Below are positions 1 to 7,870 of a stretch of 12,833 nucleotides of DNA, one piece after another. The notes under the pieces are model-generated. The model was not told the DNA's origin. It did no database searches and worked only from the letters and a program-made list of their open reading frames with translations. Source of the DNA: Candidatus Woesearchaeota archaeon (GTDB lineage: Archaea; Nanobdellota; Nanobdellia; Woesearchaeales; UBA583). The translations under genes were made by a program, and so were the position numbers. Position 1 is the stretch's first letter. Each line of letters begins with the position of its first letter. Where the stretch lies: NCBI GenBank assembly GCA_007117405.1, contig SKGP01000022.1:1-12833 (forward strand), read 5' to 3'.

Positions 1-3000
1 AGATTTGTACTTAAATTAATAGTTGGTGGTAATATTGTAAAAGAATTATTTGCCAAATTCAAGTAATTTCTTGCATAATCTAAATTTGTTGAAGAGTATG
101 ATGAAACATTAAAAAAAGAGACCATAGAGTCTGTAGTTAAAACATTAGACATATTATTATATAATTGATTAATTGAGGAATTAACTACTACTTGTATAGT
201 GTTTCCAACAAGAATCTCATCTAAATAAAAATAAATTGATTCATTATTTAATCCTGAAAAATTAATCGGAATAAGGGATGAATTAATATAACTAAGACCA
301 TCTGCTATATTGAAAATCATTGAAACATTTCTTGCAGGAGAATTTCCAATATTTGAAATATTTATTATATGAATTGTATTTTCAAATATTTCCCTATTAG
401 GCATAGTAGCAACTGAAAGAGAGATTTCTGGTTCTACAATTAAGAAATCTCTCTGAATTGATAAAGTGTAATTAGAACCATCAGATGAACTATAATTCAT
501 ATTTGAAACAATATTCAAATTATCTCCTCCATTTAAAGAATTGTTAGAAATCAAAGTTACATTAACGGTATAGATTTTTCTTTCAGTAAGATTTCCGAAA
601 AACCAGTTTAGAGTGTCTAAACTGTGATTAAAGCTAATATTGTCTTGACTGCTAGCAGAAACAAATTCCATACCATAAGGAATTATAGTTTCTAAATTAA
701 CATTGGAACTTACTGCATCAGTAAAATCTAATTCTATAAACGCAGTAATGTTGTCACCAATACTTATATTTGTAGAATCAAGAGTCATATTCATCCTTGG
801 TCTCTCAACTTTAATACTTAATGTGTTATCTGATATATTATATTTACGAGAAAGCAAACTATTAGATGAGCTTTCATATCTAACCATAGCATTATTTACA
901 AATTCATCCCAGGTATTAATGGGTCTCGAATCCCTATATGTTTCATTAACAATAAAAGATATTTGGATGTTTTGAGATTGTCCTTCTAAAAAATCCCCTA
1001 AATTCCAAATCAAATGAGTTTCATTTTGGGATGATACAGGTAAGGAAGAACTACTAAATACCAGTCCATCTGGAATATAATTCTCAATACTTAAATTAAA
1101 GGCAATATCATCTCTATATATACTCCTATTAATAGGATTTGAGATTGAAATTGAATAATTAACATAATCTCCAACTTTTAAATCTATACTATTATTATTT
1201 ATTAAACTAGTTCCAAAAAGGATATTGCTCTCAACTATTCTATTATTTCTATTGCTAGTTCTTACCAGAACTTCTTCTGTTGTGTTTAAATAACTAATAT
1301 TTGCCTGGGTTGATATTAAGCTTCCTGCAACATAAGAAGAACTTGAATCAATATAAACTGTAACAGTTGTATTAATTGTAGTACCTTTACTTAATGTTCC
1401 AAAGTCCCAAATTAAAGAGCCATTTCCTAAATTAGAAAATGCTGAGTTGTTATATGTATTTGTCTGATTTACAAATATAACCCCTTCAGGAAAAATATCA
1501 CCCATAGACAAGTTATAACTTGGTGCTTGAGAACTATCTATCTGAAACTCATAGGTATAATAATCTCCTATTCTCAAAACACGACTACTATTTGAAATTT
1601 TGGCCCCATCTGTTGTCTTTAATATTGTAGGCCTCATAACTGTTACTTCAAAAGAATAATTTTTTTCATAAAATCTTGCAAACATCGGATCCAAAACACT
1701 TTGGTATGTAGAGTTAGAATTGAATCTTAATATATCCCCTCCCTTTAAAGTTTCCCCATTTCTATATGTTTCTGAAATGTTAATTGTAACATCTATCAAA
1801 AACTCTCCATTTGAAGGTATAAATCCTATATCAAAATGGATTGTATCATTATAAAGACCAGTAAGATTATCATACATTGGCGATGTACTAATCAAACTAG
1901 TCCCATCTGGAATTGTATGAGTAAAATATGTTTCAAAAGAATTTGATGTCCAATTATTTGAAACATTCAACCTATAGGTATAAATCTCTCCTGCTGGAAC
2001 TTCTGAATCAATTATAGGAAACTCCTCAATATTTGGTTCAGTAACTAAAAGCTCATCAACTGTGTTAATACTGAAATTTGTCCAATTTGAAGAATAGTAA
2101 GTAAGAGTTGCTAAATTTTCAACTATATCACCTGCATCCAAGGAACCATTTATGATTGTTGAAACATTTACAGTGATTATTTGTGTTTCTATTAAATCTC
2201 CAAAATTCCAATATAAAGTGGAATTAGCATCATTTTCAAAAGAAATATTAGAACCAGTAGTGGAAAAATTTGATAAAAGCAAACCTGGTGGGACTATAGA
2301 AGTAAAACTTACATTATTTGCAGGTGCACCTGAAAAATCCAAAGTATAAGTATAATTAATTACATCTCCGATTGAAAATGAAGGAGCAAAAATTTGAAAA
2401 GAAACCGGCGGACTAATCATTTTCAATTGTGGTGTAATATATATAGGAGGATTGTAAATTCTTGAAATCGAGAAATTTGGTGATGAGGAGTAATTAATTT
2501 CTCTAGAATTGTAAAACATTTCTTCAGACAAAATTAAAGAACCATTTGAAAAATTTGATTTCGGCTTAAAAGAAAAACTAATTACCTGAAAATTAGACCT
2601 AGCTATAGAGTCTATTTCCCAGATTACATGAGTTGAATTATAAAAAGAGGGTTCAATATTACTATTGTTATATTCAATTCCATCGGCTAGATATTCAACA
2701 AGAGTGATATTATATGCTGTTGTAGAATAAATAGAATTCGAATTGCTAATGTTTATATTATAGGAAAAAACATCTCCAATTCTCAGATTTTGATTTGAAG
2801 CTGGATTTGTCCTCACAACATTTAAATTAGGCTCCGAAACAAAAACATTTTCTATAATATTATCTAAAAATGTATCTCCAATTGAATTCTCAAATGAAAT
2901 ATTAATCCAATTTTCAATTTGAGAACCAGCAAAATTGGAAACATCATCAGTTGGGTATACTGTTAAATTTATATATATAAAATCAATACTAGAGTTTATA

Positions 3001-5624
3001 TTACCAAAATTCCAAATCAAATTTCCAGAACCTAAATCAGAGAATAATGAATTGTTATAACTATTATTTTGAGAGATAAAACCTAGTTTTTCTCCTAAAA
3101 TATTTTGAACTGTTAAATTATTTGCTGGTGCATTACTTAAATTAATTGCAAACTCATATGTAAAACTATTCCCTATTTTAACCAAATAATCAGTAGGTGT
3201 TATATTAAAACCACTACCTATAGTATTATAATAATAAATTGGTCCAAATACTGTAGTATTTACAGATGAAGGAACATTATAAACTCTTGCTATAGTTATA
3301 TTTTCAAAACTTTGATATAGAGCACTAGAATTAAAATAAAATCTATCAAAAGAAAGGACATCATCTCCTGAATCATAAGAGTCACTTACATTGAAAGTTA
3401 CATTAAATGTAATTTCTGATGTTGGCAAAAAATTTGAAAAATTGTACTCTAATGTTCTATTTTCTAAATCTAAAAATATAAATTCACTAGAACTATTTAC
3501 AAAAAATACTCCATCTGGAAGTTGTTCAATAAATGTGAAATTATAGGCAGTTGAATTACCAATATTTCTAACTGTAATATTATATGTATATTCTTCACCA
3601 ATAAATATATTCTCAGAAAGTATGCTTTTTATAATCTCAATTTGTGGTTCAACAATATCTGCTCTGTAATCTCTAACAATACTGTAAATTGAATTATTTG
3701 ATGAAGAATAACTCAAATTAAAAATGCTTAATAATGTTCCAAAAGAAGGTGTTGAATCATTAACTAGGAAAGTTAAATTCAAATTCCCAATACTAAGACC
3801 AGAAATGTCTCCAAATTCAATATTTATTACATTATCTAAAAAAGATATACTTGTGTTATCTAAAGAGGAACTATAATTAATATAATGAAATCCAAGAGGA
3901 ATTGTTTGATTTATAGAAACGTTGTTTGCGCCTGCAGAACTAAAATTCAAAATTGCATTTACTTCAACATATTCACCAATAGTTGGAGTTGAATAGTTGG
4001 AAACTAGATAAAAATCTGGAGAACTTATCTCAATATCGACATTATCTATTATAGAAAATAAAGTATTATTTGAATTCATATAGCTCAATTCAAATTCAAA
4101 AGGAATAATGTCATTTGAAACAACAGAATCATTAGCAATTAAAAGAATATCTAATAATATCAAATTTGGGGTTGAAATATTAGAAAAATTAAATAATAAA
4201 TAATCGACAAAATTATCAAATGAAAAAGTATAATTTGAACTTGAATTAAAGTATTCAAAACCAAAAGGAATTGTTTTATTTAGTAAAACATTATTTGCGC
4301 CTGCAGAACTAAAATTTAATTCTATTGAAAAATTTAATATATCTCCAATCCCAAATTCAAATCCGTTTTGGTTTATAATCATTTCAGGCCCTAATACTGA
4401 CATATTTTCTAGGAATAGTATCTCATTATAATTACTACTACCATCATAATAACTAAAATTAAAAAAAACTTCAAGTAAATCATTTGATAAAGACATATTA
4501 TTAACATCAAAAAACAATGTTATATTGACAAGTCCTAAATTAGAAGCATTTCCAAAATCAAACTCAATTGAATTTCCATTAAAACTTAAGCCATAATTAT
4601 CTTGAAAATTGCTTGTTATATTTTGGTATGTCAATCCCAGAGGATATTCAAAAAGACCAAAAACTAAGTTACCTGAACCAGATGTCAAATCAAGCTCAAT
4701 ATTAAATGATATTTCATCTCCAACTTTTAAAATTTCAGAAGATTTGAAAAAAGATACTGAATAATTATTTACTTGAAAAGATAAATTTGAACTATTGTAA
4801 TACTGTCTATTATCATACGGGCCAAAATAAGAATAGTAAGTTATATTTGATAATATTTCAAACATATCACCAACTATTAAAAGAGAACCATTATCATAAT
4901 GAATATTACTTTCAATTTCAAATGAAATATTCTCAATTAAAGTACTATTTTCAAAATAATAAATCAATTTTCTTGCAGAACTATTTAGAGCGTCAATATT
5001 GCTTGAACCACTGGAATAATTTAATCCATCTGGAATTAATATCTGCAGAGTAATATTATATCCTACATTTTCCAAATTAGTAAAGTTAACACTAATTTCA
5101 TAAGATTGATTTGTATTAATCAAAACAGTATTTGATAATAGATTATAAGCAATAGAAGGCTCAATTACATTCAAAGATAAATTAGAAGTTAAATCCTGTA
5201 ATGTACCATTTGAATCTTCATAAGAATAAGTAAAAGTCATAACTTCCAACAAACTAGGCCCTGATATAGAATCAGAATTATTTAAATAAGCAGAAATTAT
5301 AAATTCATAGGACTCAGATGAATTCAAATCACCAATATCCCAACTAAGATTCTGTCCGTTTTGTACAAAAGAAAAATTACCATTATTGCTTTCATTTAAA
5401 AAAACCAATCCTTGTGGTAAGTTTGTAACCATCTCTGATTGATAAGTATTATTTGTTGTTATCAAATCCAAAAAGATCTGTATCTCTTCACCTATAGTCA
5501 AATTAGTTTTATTTGAACTCACAATTAATTCCAAATCATCATTTGAAGAACCAAATAAGAAATTGGAAAATATTAACAAAGTAACAAAAAATATACTAAA
5601 AACTAGAACTGTCTTTATATTCAT
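1..5624 (-). CDS. Giant secreted surface protein with tandem Ig-like (DUF11-type) repeats, C-terminus beyond window
   Basis: I checked this frame codon by codon: from the ATG at 5624 to the left edge there are 1874 sense codons and no stop, so the gene is real and continues outside the window. The N-terminus (MNIKTVLVFSIFFVTLLIF) has a charged start and a hydrophobic stretch over residues 6-24, a signal peptide or anchor; no lipobox is seen. From residue 44 there are 14 domains of about 130 residues. Each opens with a motif like IGDxxxYxI, followed about 25 residues later by PxG(L/F)xxxN, the pattern of DUF11/TIGR01451 beta-sandwich repeats. The protein is rich in Asn, Ser, Thr and aromatics, with very many N-x-S/T sequons and no cysteine in my reading. 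It is probably exported, heavily glycosylated, and acts as an S-layer-like protein, stalk or adhesin; the exact role is inference. It lies 98 nt downstream of rpl39e on the same strand but has its own TATA-like box. Confidence 0.93.
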   Translation of the reverse strand, partial: MNIKTVLVFSIFFVTLLIFSNFLFGSSNDDLELIVSSNKTNLTIGEEIQIFLDLITTNNTYQSEMVTNLPQGLVFLNESNNGNFSFVQNGQNLSWDIGDLNSSESYEFIISAYLNNSDSISGPSLLEVMTFTYSYEDSNGTLQDLTSNLSLNVIEPSIAYNLLSNTVLINTNQSYEISVNFTNLENVGYNITLQILIPDGLNYSSGSSNIDALNSSARKLIYYFENSTLIENISFEIESNIHYDNGSLLIVGDMFEILSNITYYSYFGPYDNRQYYNSSNLSFQVNNYSVSFFKSSEILKVGDEISFNIELDLTSGSGNLVFGLFEYPLGLTYQNITSNFQDNYGLSFNGNSIEFDFGNASNLGLVNITLFFDVNNMSLSNDLLEVFFNFSYYDGSSNYNEILFLENMSVLGPEMIINQNGFEFGIGDILNFSIELNFSSAGANNVLLNKTIPFGFEYFNSSSNYTFSFDNFVDYLLFNFSNISTPNLILLDILLIANDSVVSNDIIPFEFELSYMNSNNTLFSIIDNVDIEISSPDFYLVSNYSTPTIGEYVEVNAILNFSSAGANNVSINQTIPLGFHYINYSSSLDNTSISFLDNVINIEFGDISGLSIGNLNLTFLVNDSTPSFGTLLSIFNLSYSSSNNSIYSIVRDYRADIVEPQIEIIKSILSENIFIGEEYTYNITVRNIGNSTAYNFTFIEQLPDGVFFVNSSSEFIFLDLENRTLEYNFSNFLPTSEITFNVTFNVSDSYDSGDDVLSFDRFYFNSSALYQSFENITIARVYNVPSSVNTTVFGPIYYYNTIGSGFNITPTDYLVKIGNSFTYEFAINLSNAPANNLTVQNILGEKLGFISQNNSYNNSLFSDLGSGNLIWNFGNINSSIDFIYINLTVYPTDDVSNFAGSQIENWINISFENSIGDTFLDNIIENVFVSEPNLNVVRTNPASNQNLRIGDVFSYNINISNSNSIYSTTAYNITLVEYLADGIEYNNSNIEPSFYNSTHVIWEIDSIARSNFQVISFSFKPKSNFSNGSLILSEEMFYNSREINYSSSPNFSISRIYNPPIYITPQLKMISPPVSFQIFAPSFSIGDVINYTYTLDFSGAPANNVSFTSIVPPGLLLSNFSTTGSNISFENDANSTLYWNFGDLIETQIITVNVSTIINGSLDAGDIVENLATLTYYSSNWTNFSINTVDELLVTEPNIEEFPIIDSEVPAGEIYTYRLNVSNNWTSNSFETYFTHTIPDGTSLISTSPMYDNLTGLYNDTIHFDIGFIPSNGEFLIDVTINISETYRNGETLKGGDILRFNSNSTYQSVLDPMFARFYEKNYSFEVTVMRPTILKTTDGAKISNSSRVLRIGDYYTYEFQIDSSQAPSYNLSMGDIFPEGVIFVNQTNTYNNSAFSNLGNGSLIWDFGTLSKGTTINTTVTVYIDSSSSYVAGSLISTQANISYLNTTEEVLVRTSNRNNRIVESNILFGTSLINNNSIDLKVGDYVNYSISISNPINRSIYRDDIAFNLSIENYIPDGLVFSSSSLPVSSQNETHLIWNLGDFLEGQSQNIQISFIVNETYRDSRPINTWDEFVNNAMVRYESSSNSLLSRKYNISDNTLSIKVERPRMNMTLDSTNISIGDNITAFIELDFTDAVSSNVNLETIIPYGMEFVSASSQDNISFNHSLDTLNWFFGNLTERKIYTVNVTLISNNSLNGGDNLNIVSNMNYSSSDGSNYTLSIQRDFLIVEPEISLSVATMPNREIFENTIHIINISNIGNSPARNVSMIFNIADGLSYINSSLIPINFSGLNNESIYFYLDEILVGNTIQVVVNSSINQLYNNMSNVLTTDSMVSFFNVSSYSSTNLDYARNYLNLANNSFTILPPTINLSTN
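3925..3947. repeat. Exact 23-bp direct repeat, copy in domain 5 (partner at 4294-4316)
   Basis: This segment, containing tttgcgcctgcagaac, is identical to 4294-4316, which lies 369 bp (123 codons) away in the same reading frame. It encodes the FSSAGANNV strand of a type A domain. It is noticeably more GC-rich than its surroundings and marks domains 4 and 5 as a relatively recent duplication or gene-conversion pair. Confidence 0.9.
4294..4316. repeat. Exact 23-bp direct repeat, copy in domain 4 (partner at 3925-3947)
   Basis: This is identical to 3925-3947 and encodes the same FSSAGANNV segment in the neighbouring type A domain. Flanking codons diverge but stay alignable: IPFGFEYFN here against IPLGFHYIN in the partner domain. 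Confidence 0.9.
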
Positions 5625-5641
5625 AAAAACATATCAGATAC

Positions 5642-5653
5642 TTATATTTTAAA
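5642..5653 (-). promoter_or_regulatory. TATA-like box of the giant surface protein gene
   Basis: On the minus strand the sequence reads TTTAAAATATAA, centred about 24 nt upstream of the A of the ATG at 5624. Archaeal transcription starts about 22-27 nt downstream of the TATA centre, so the transcript would begin at or next to the start codon, making it leaderless or nearly so. No Shine-Dalgarno motif precedes this ATG (the upstream sequence is GATATGTTTTT), which agrees. The 98-nt gap between rpl39e and this gene (5625-5722) otherwise holds only AT-rich sequence and the upstream terminator. Confidence 0.5.
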
Positions 5654-5704
5654 TATTTGTTTTACTCAAAGAATAAGTAACAATTAAAATAATATTTAAG
5701 TCTT

Positions 5705-5737
5705 AAAAAATATAAATAAGCTTTAAGCTTTAAGCTT
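5705..5737 (-). terminator. Hairpin plus T-rich tract at the end of the rpl30e-rpl39e block
   Basis: Three AAGCTT palindromes, each separated by one base, lie at 5718-5737 and overlap the rpl39e stop. The outer two can form a 6-bp stem. On the minus strand they are followed by ATTTATATTTTTT (5705-5717). Archaeal termination mainly needs the T-rich tract, so the hairpin may or may not matter. The position at the end of a tightly packed gene cluster supports the call. Confidence 0.5.
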
Positions 5738-5893
5738 ATTTCTTCTCCAACTTCTTTTCATTGAAAGATTTGAAGGGTGAACTTTCTTTCCTTTTCCATA
5801 TTTTTTCAAAACTGCAAAAACTGGAGCCCATTTTGTGCTTCTATTTGCTTTTACAAGTCTTGCTTTTTTTGAGTAATGCTTATATCTTGCCAT
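5723..5893 (-). CDS. rpl39e: Large ribosomal subunit protein L39e
   Basis: A 56-residue basic protein beginning MARYKHYSKKARLVKAN and ending MKRSWRRNKLKA. The family pattern is an N-terminal KKxRLxKAxK helix, a central P-V-W/F-x-V strand, and a C-terminal KRxWRRxKLK; all three are present. L39e lies in the nascent-chain exit tunnel of archaeal and eukaryotic ribosomes. It is about 5-6 residues longer than usual (50-51), with the extra residues just before the C-terminal motif (around PSNLSM). The usual Trp of the central strand is Phe here. The start is supported by GGAGG 8 nt upstream, inside the end of rps24e, with 2 nt between the genes. In many archaea rpl39e instead sits next to rpl31e, so its place after rps24e is a rearrangement. 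Confidence 0.9.
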   Translation of the reverse strand: MARYKHYSKKARLVKANRSTKWAPVFAVLKKYGKGKKVHPSNLSMKRSWRRNKLKA

Positions 5894-5895
5894 TT

Positions 5896-6195
5896 TCAAG
5901 CCTCCGCTTCCTCAACTGCTTTAGGAGTATTTCTTTTAACCAAATGTTTTGAAGTTACTTTATTTAAAGCCTCCTGTGTATCGTAAACATTTGCTAAAAC
6001 ATCAACATCCTTTTTTCCAAAATGAGGAGTTATTTTTTCAATAATAATTAATTTTTCATCAGCTTTTAATTTTTTTGCCAGCTGTGCTCTAATATCAAAT
6101 CTTTTAATAGAAGGGTCTTTATCTTCAACATATGCTAATATCTCCTTCCTTTTTAAAAGTTTATTTTCAATGTTTTTCTTAATTTCAATATTCAT
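5896..6195 (-). CDS. rps24e: Small ribosomal subunit protein S24e
   Basis: A 99-residue protein with the S24e layout: an N-terminal strand then NKLLKRKEILAYVEDKDPS (the family's N-x-L-x-x-R-x-E segment followed by a Pro/Ser-containing turn), an RAQLAKKL helix, a DEKLIIIEKITPHFGKKD strand-turn, and a C-terminal VTSKHLVKRN matching the family's HLxxRN ending. It belongs to the archaeal/eukaryotic 30S/40S subunit. A clear GAGGTG ribosome-binding site lies about 5 nt before the ATG, within the last codons of psmB, with 2 nt between the genes. In many archaea rps24e is followed by rps27ae; here rpl39e takes that place. The stop is TGA. Confidence 0.93.
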   Translation of the reverse strand: MNIEIKKNIENKLLKRKEILAYVEDKDPSIKRFDIRAQLAKKLKADEKLIIIEKITPHFGKKDVDVLANVYDTQEALNKVTSKHLVKRNTPKAVEEAEA

Positions 6196-6197
6196 TT

Positions 6198-6836
6198 TTA
6201 CACCTCTTTGACAAATTCAGTTTTTATAATTTTTCTGCTAGCTTCACGCACACCATCTTTTGTTATTATCTTTGCAACAAATCCACCTCCGCTGGCATTA
6301 TCGTTTTTGAAAGATGTTTTAAAACATTTCTCTATTAACTCTAATGCTTCTTTTTCAGATAAATTTGCCTTGTAATCATTATCAAGAACACCTTGGACGA
6401 ATATACTTCCAGAACCTGTCGTTACATATCCTTCATTCGGAACAATTGTTCCATCAACAGCTAAATTGTAAAGTGAATAGCCTTTCTTAGGGTCGTATCC
6501 TCCCAAAATTAGTCCAACTATGCTTCCCTGAGTTCTTATTGTGTTGTACTGTATTGAATTCAGAATCATTGCAGCTTCAGAAACATATGGTTTCCTTTCA
6601 TTCTTAAGTTCAATTAATTTCAGTTCACTTTGAATTATTCTCATAAAAAGTTGAGCATCAGAAGCTCCACCTGAAACTGTACTCACAATATGACTTGACA
6701 GAGAAAAAACTTTATCAAATTTTTCACTATCAATTTTATATGATGTAACTCTCCTATCAGCTGCAAGAAGTACTCCATCCTTGAAGATGAGACCTATGCA
6801 AGTTGTTCCTGTTTTGATTATATTTGAATTTGTCAT
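6198..6836 (-). CDS. psmB: 20S proteasome beta subunit (Ntn-hydrolase threonine protease)
   Basis: A 212-residue protein. The TGTT motif at residues 9-12 predicts autocatalytic cleavage after Gly10, freeing Thr11 as the catalytic N-terminal nucleophile after a 10-residue propeptide. Mature-numbered Asp17 is present in AADRRVT, and a lysine one position before the usual Lys33 (FDKVF) probably fills that role after a one-residue loop deletion. TTGSGS and DNASGGG match the active-site Ser129 and Asp166 regions. The subunit forms the inner proteolytic rings of the archaeal 20S core with alpha subunits encoded elsewhere. I chose the ATG at 6836 over upstream in-frame ATGs that would overlap rps7 by up to 90 nt, because it gives the family's usual short propeptide. 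No Shine-Dalgarno is seen; translation may be coupled to rps7, 7 nt upstream. Its place inside a ribosomal protein cluster is unusual. Confidence 0.95.
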   Translation of the reverse strand: MTNSNIIKTGTTCIGLIFKDGVLLAADRRVTSYKIDSEKFDKVFSLSSHIVSTVSGGASDAQLFMRIIQSELKLIELKNERKPYVSEAAMILNSIQYNTIRTQGSIVGLILGGYDPKKGYSLYNLAVDGTIVPNEGYVTTGSGSIFVQGVLDNDYKANLSEKEALELIEKCFKTSFKNDNASGGGFVAKIITKDGVREASRKIIKTEFVKEV

Positions 6837-6843
6837 TTTGATT

Positions 6844-7443
6844 TTATTTAGCAGCAGCTGCCATTTTTTCAATCTCATTTTTCTTTGACATTGCCATACA
6901 TTTGTCTCCATTATTATAACAATCCATAATATCATCTACAAGAGCATCCTTAAGACTTATTGAACCATCAAAAGCCTTATGAGCAGCACCTTGAGCAATA
7001 TATCTTAAAACAAGATCAACTCTCCTCTGTGGAGCCATATCAACTGCTTGAGCATATCTAGCACCTGACCTTTCTATTGTAATTACTTCTTCTCTCGGAG
7101 CGGCATTTTCAATAGCTGTAATGAAAACCTGAATAGGATTTTCTTTAGTTCTTTTTTCCAAAGTTTCAAAAACTTCAACAATAATACTCGCAATACTACT
7201 TGCTTTTCCAGTATTATGGCCGGATGAAATTTTATGTTTCTTTCCTTTATGACCACAAACCTGAAGTCTATTCATAAATCTCTCAATAATATTTACTTTT
7301 GTTTTGTAAAATGCTGAATTATGATGATATCCATTAGATCTTGGAACAATCACAGGTTTTAGATTTATATAACTTATAAGACCCGCATCTGAAACAGCAA
7401 CTCCTGAAAAAGACCATTTATCAAATAATTTAATATCTGCCAT
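6844..7443 (-). CDS. rps7: Small ribosomal subunit protein S7
   Basis: A 199-residue protein of the archaeal/eukaryotic S7 (S5) type. Diagnostic blocks are NPIQVFITAIENAAPREEV (about residues 102-120), the AVDMAPQRRVDLVLRYIAQGA segment (from about 133), and a basic N-terminal half with the RLQVCGHKGKKHK loop. S7 nucleates assembly of the 30S head and contacts E-site tRNA. An earlier in-frame ATG at 7464 would overlap rps12 by 20 nt; I prefer MADIKLF at 7443, one base after the rps12 stop, because the alignable family sequence starts there. It ends in a short Ala-rich tail (KMAAAAK). The order rps12-rps7 is the classic str operon arrangement, but the elongation factor gene often found next is replaced by psmB. 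Confidence 0.96.
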   Translation of the reverse strand: MADIKLFDKWSFSGVAVSDAGLISYINLKPVIVPRSNGYHHNSAFYKTKVNIIERFMNRLQVCGHKGKKHKISSGHNTGKASSIASIIVEVFETLEKRTKENPIQVFITAIENAAPREEVITIERSGARYAQAVDMAPQRRVDLVLRYIAQGAAHKAFDGSISLKDALVDDIMDCYNNGDKCMAMSKKNEIEKMAAAAK

Positions 7444-7444
7444 T

Positions 7445-7867
7445 TTACTTTCTCGCCCTCTCAATCTTTCCTTTAATTAATGCATCCAAAGACTGTCCAT
7501 TAACCTGAATAACTTTCCACCTAACACCCGGAATATCTCCTTTGGATTTTCCTTTAATACCACCAATTCCTTCAACTAAAACTTCATCGTGCTCATTGAT
7601 AAATTTAATAGCATTGTAACCTGCTGCAAAAGCAGTTATTGATTTTCCGTTTTTTGAAAGTTGTACCACAACACATTTTCTAAGTGCTGAGTTTGGCTGT
7701 TTTGCTTCCCTTTGAGTTTTTTCAAGAACAATACCCTTAGCCTGATTTGCATTTTCAAGAGGGTCGTATTTTGCCTTTTTCAAAAGATCAACTCTTTTAA
7801 TCTTAAATCTATTTCTTTTGTCTATAAGCTTTTTTGCAGCATACATTCCATTAGTTTTTCTTCCCAT
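7445..7867 (-). CDS. rps12: Small ribosomal subunit protein S12
   Basis: A 140-residue protein with the archaeal S12 blocks [20 protein letters not shown] (residues 45-64, including the decoding-centre PNSA), [13 protein letters not shown], and [19 protein letters not shown] (from 109). It sits at the decoding centre and proofreads codon-anticodon pairing. One odd feature: the conserved TAFxPGDGAxxFI turn reads [13 protein letters not shown], so the proline and second glycine of the PGDG turn are lost. A GAGGG motif in the tail of rpl30e gives a ribosome-binding site; the gap to rpl30e is 3 nt. nusA, often present between rpl30e and rps12 in archaea, is absent. Confidence 0.96.
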   Translation of the reverse strand: MGRKTNGMYAAKKLIDKRNRFKIKRVDLLKKAKYDPLENANQAKGIVLEKTQREAKQPNSALRKCVVVQLSKNGKSITAFAAGYNAIKFINEHDEVLVEGIGGIKGKSKGDIPGVRWKVIQVNGQSLDALIKGKIERARK

Positions 7868-7870
7868 TCT

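Larger units (their letters stand above)
1..5500 (-). repeat. Array of 14 Ig-like domain repeats in two alternating types
   Basis: Domain openings fall near residues 44, 165, 300, 425, 547, 675, 815, 950, 1085, 1210, 1350, 1485, 1620 and 1742 (approximate). Type A domains carry a short strand such as FSSAGANNV or SNAPANNL after the opening and mostly end in V-x-EP-x-I (VIEPSI, IVEPQI, VSEPNL, VTEPNI, IVEPEI). Type B domains carry longer segments such as RNIGNSTAYN and end in a (A/S)R-x-Y motif (ARVYN, SRIYN, ARFYE, SRKYN, ARNYL). The order read is A B A A A B A B A B A B A B. DNA identity between most copies is low, so the array is mostly old. Confidence 0.85.

Noticed and set aside
703..5053. 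Plus-strand open frames of 65-90 codons (703-975, 2152-2349, 4787-5053)
   Set aside because: They lie opposite the continuous 1874-codon minus-strand frame, are low-complexity, lack ribosome-binding sites and resemble no family.
6837..6935. 33-residue N-terminal extension of the proteasome beta subunit from an upstream ATG
   Set aside because: It would overlap the rps7 coding sequence by 90 nt and place an unusual hydrophobic/basic segment before a normal short propeptide.
7444..7464. Upstream start for S7 (MRGRESK)
   Set aside because: It overlaps the end of rps12; the archaeal S7 alignment begins at the next Met, one base after the rps12 stop.
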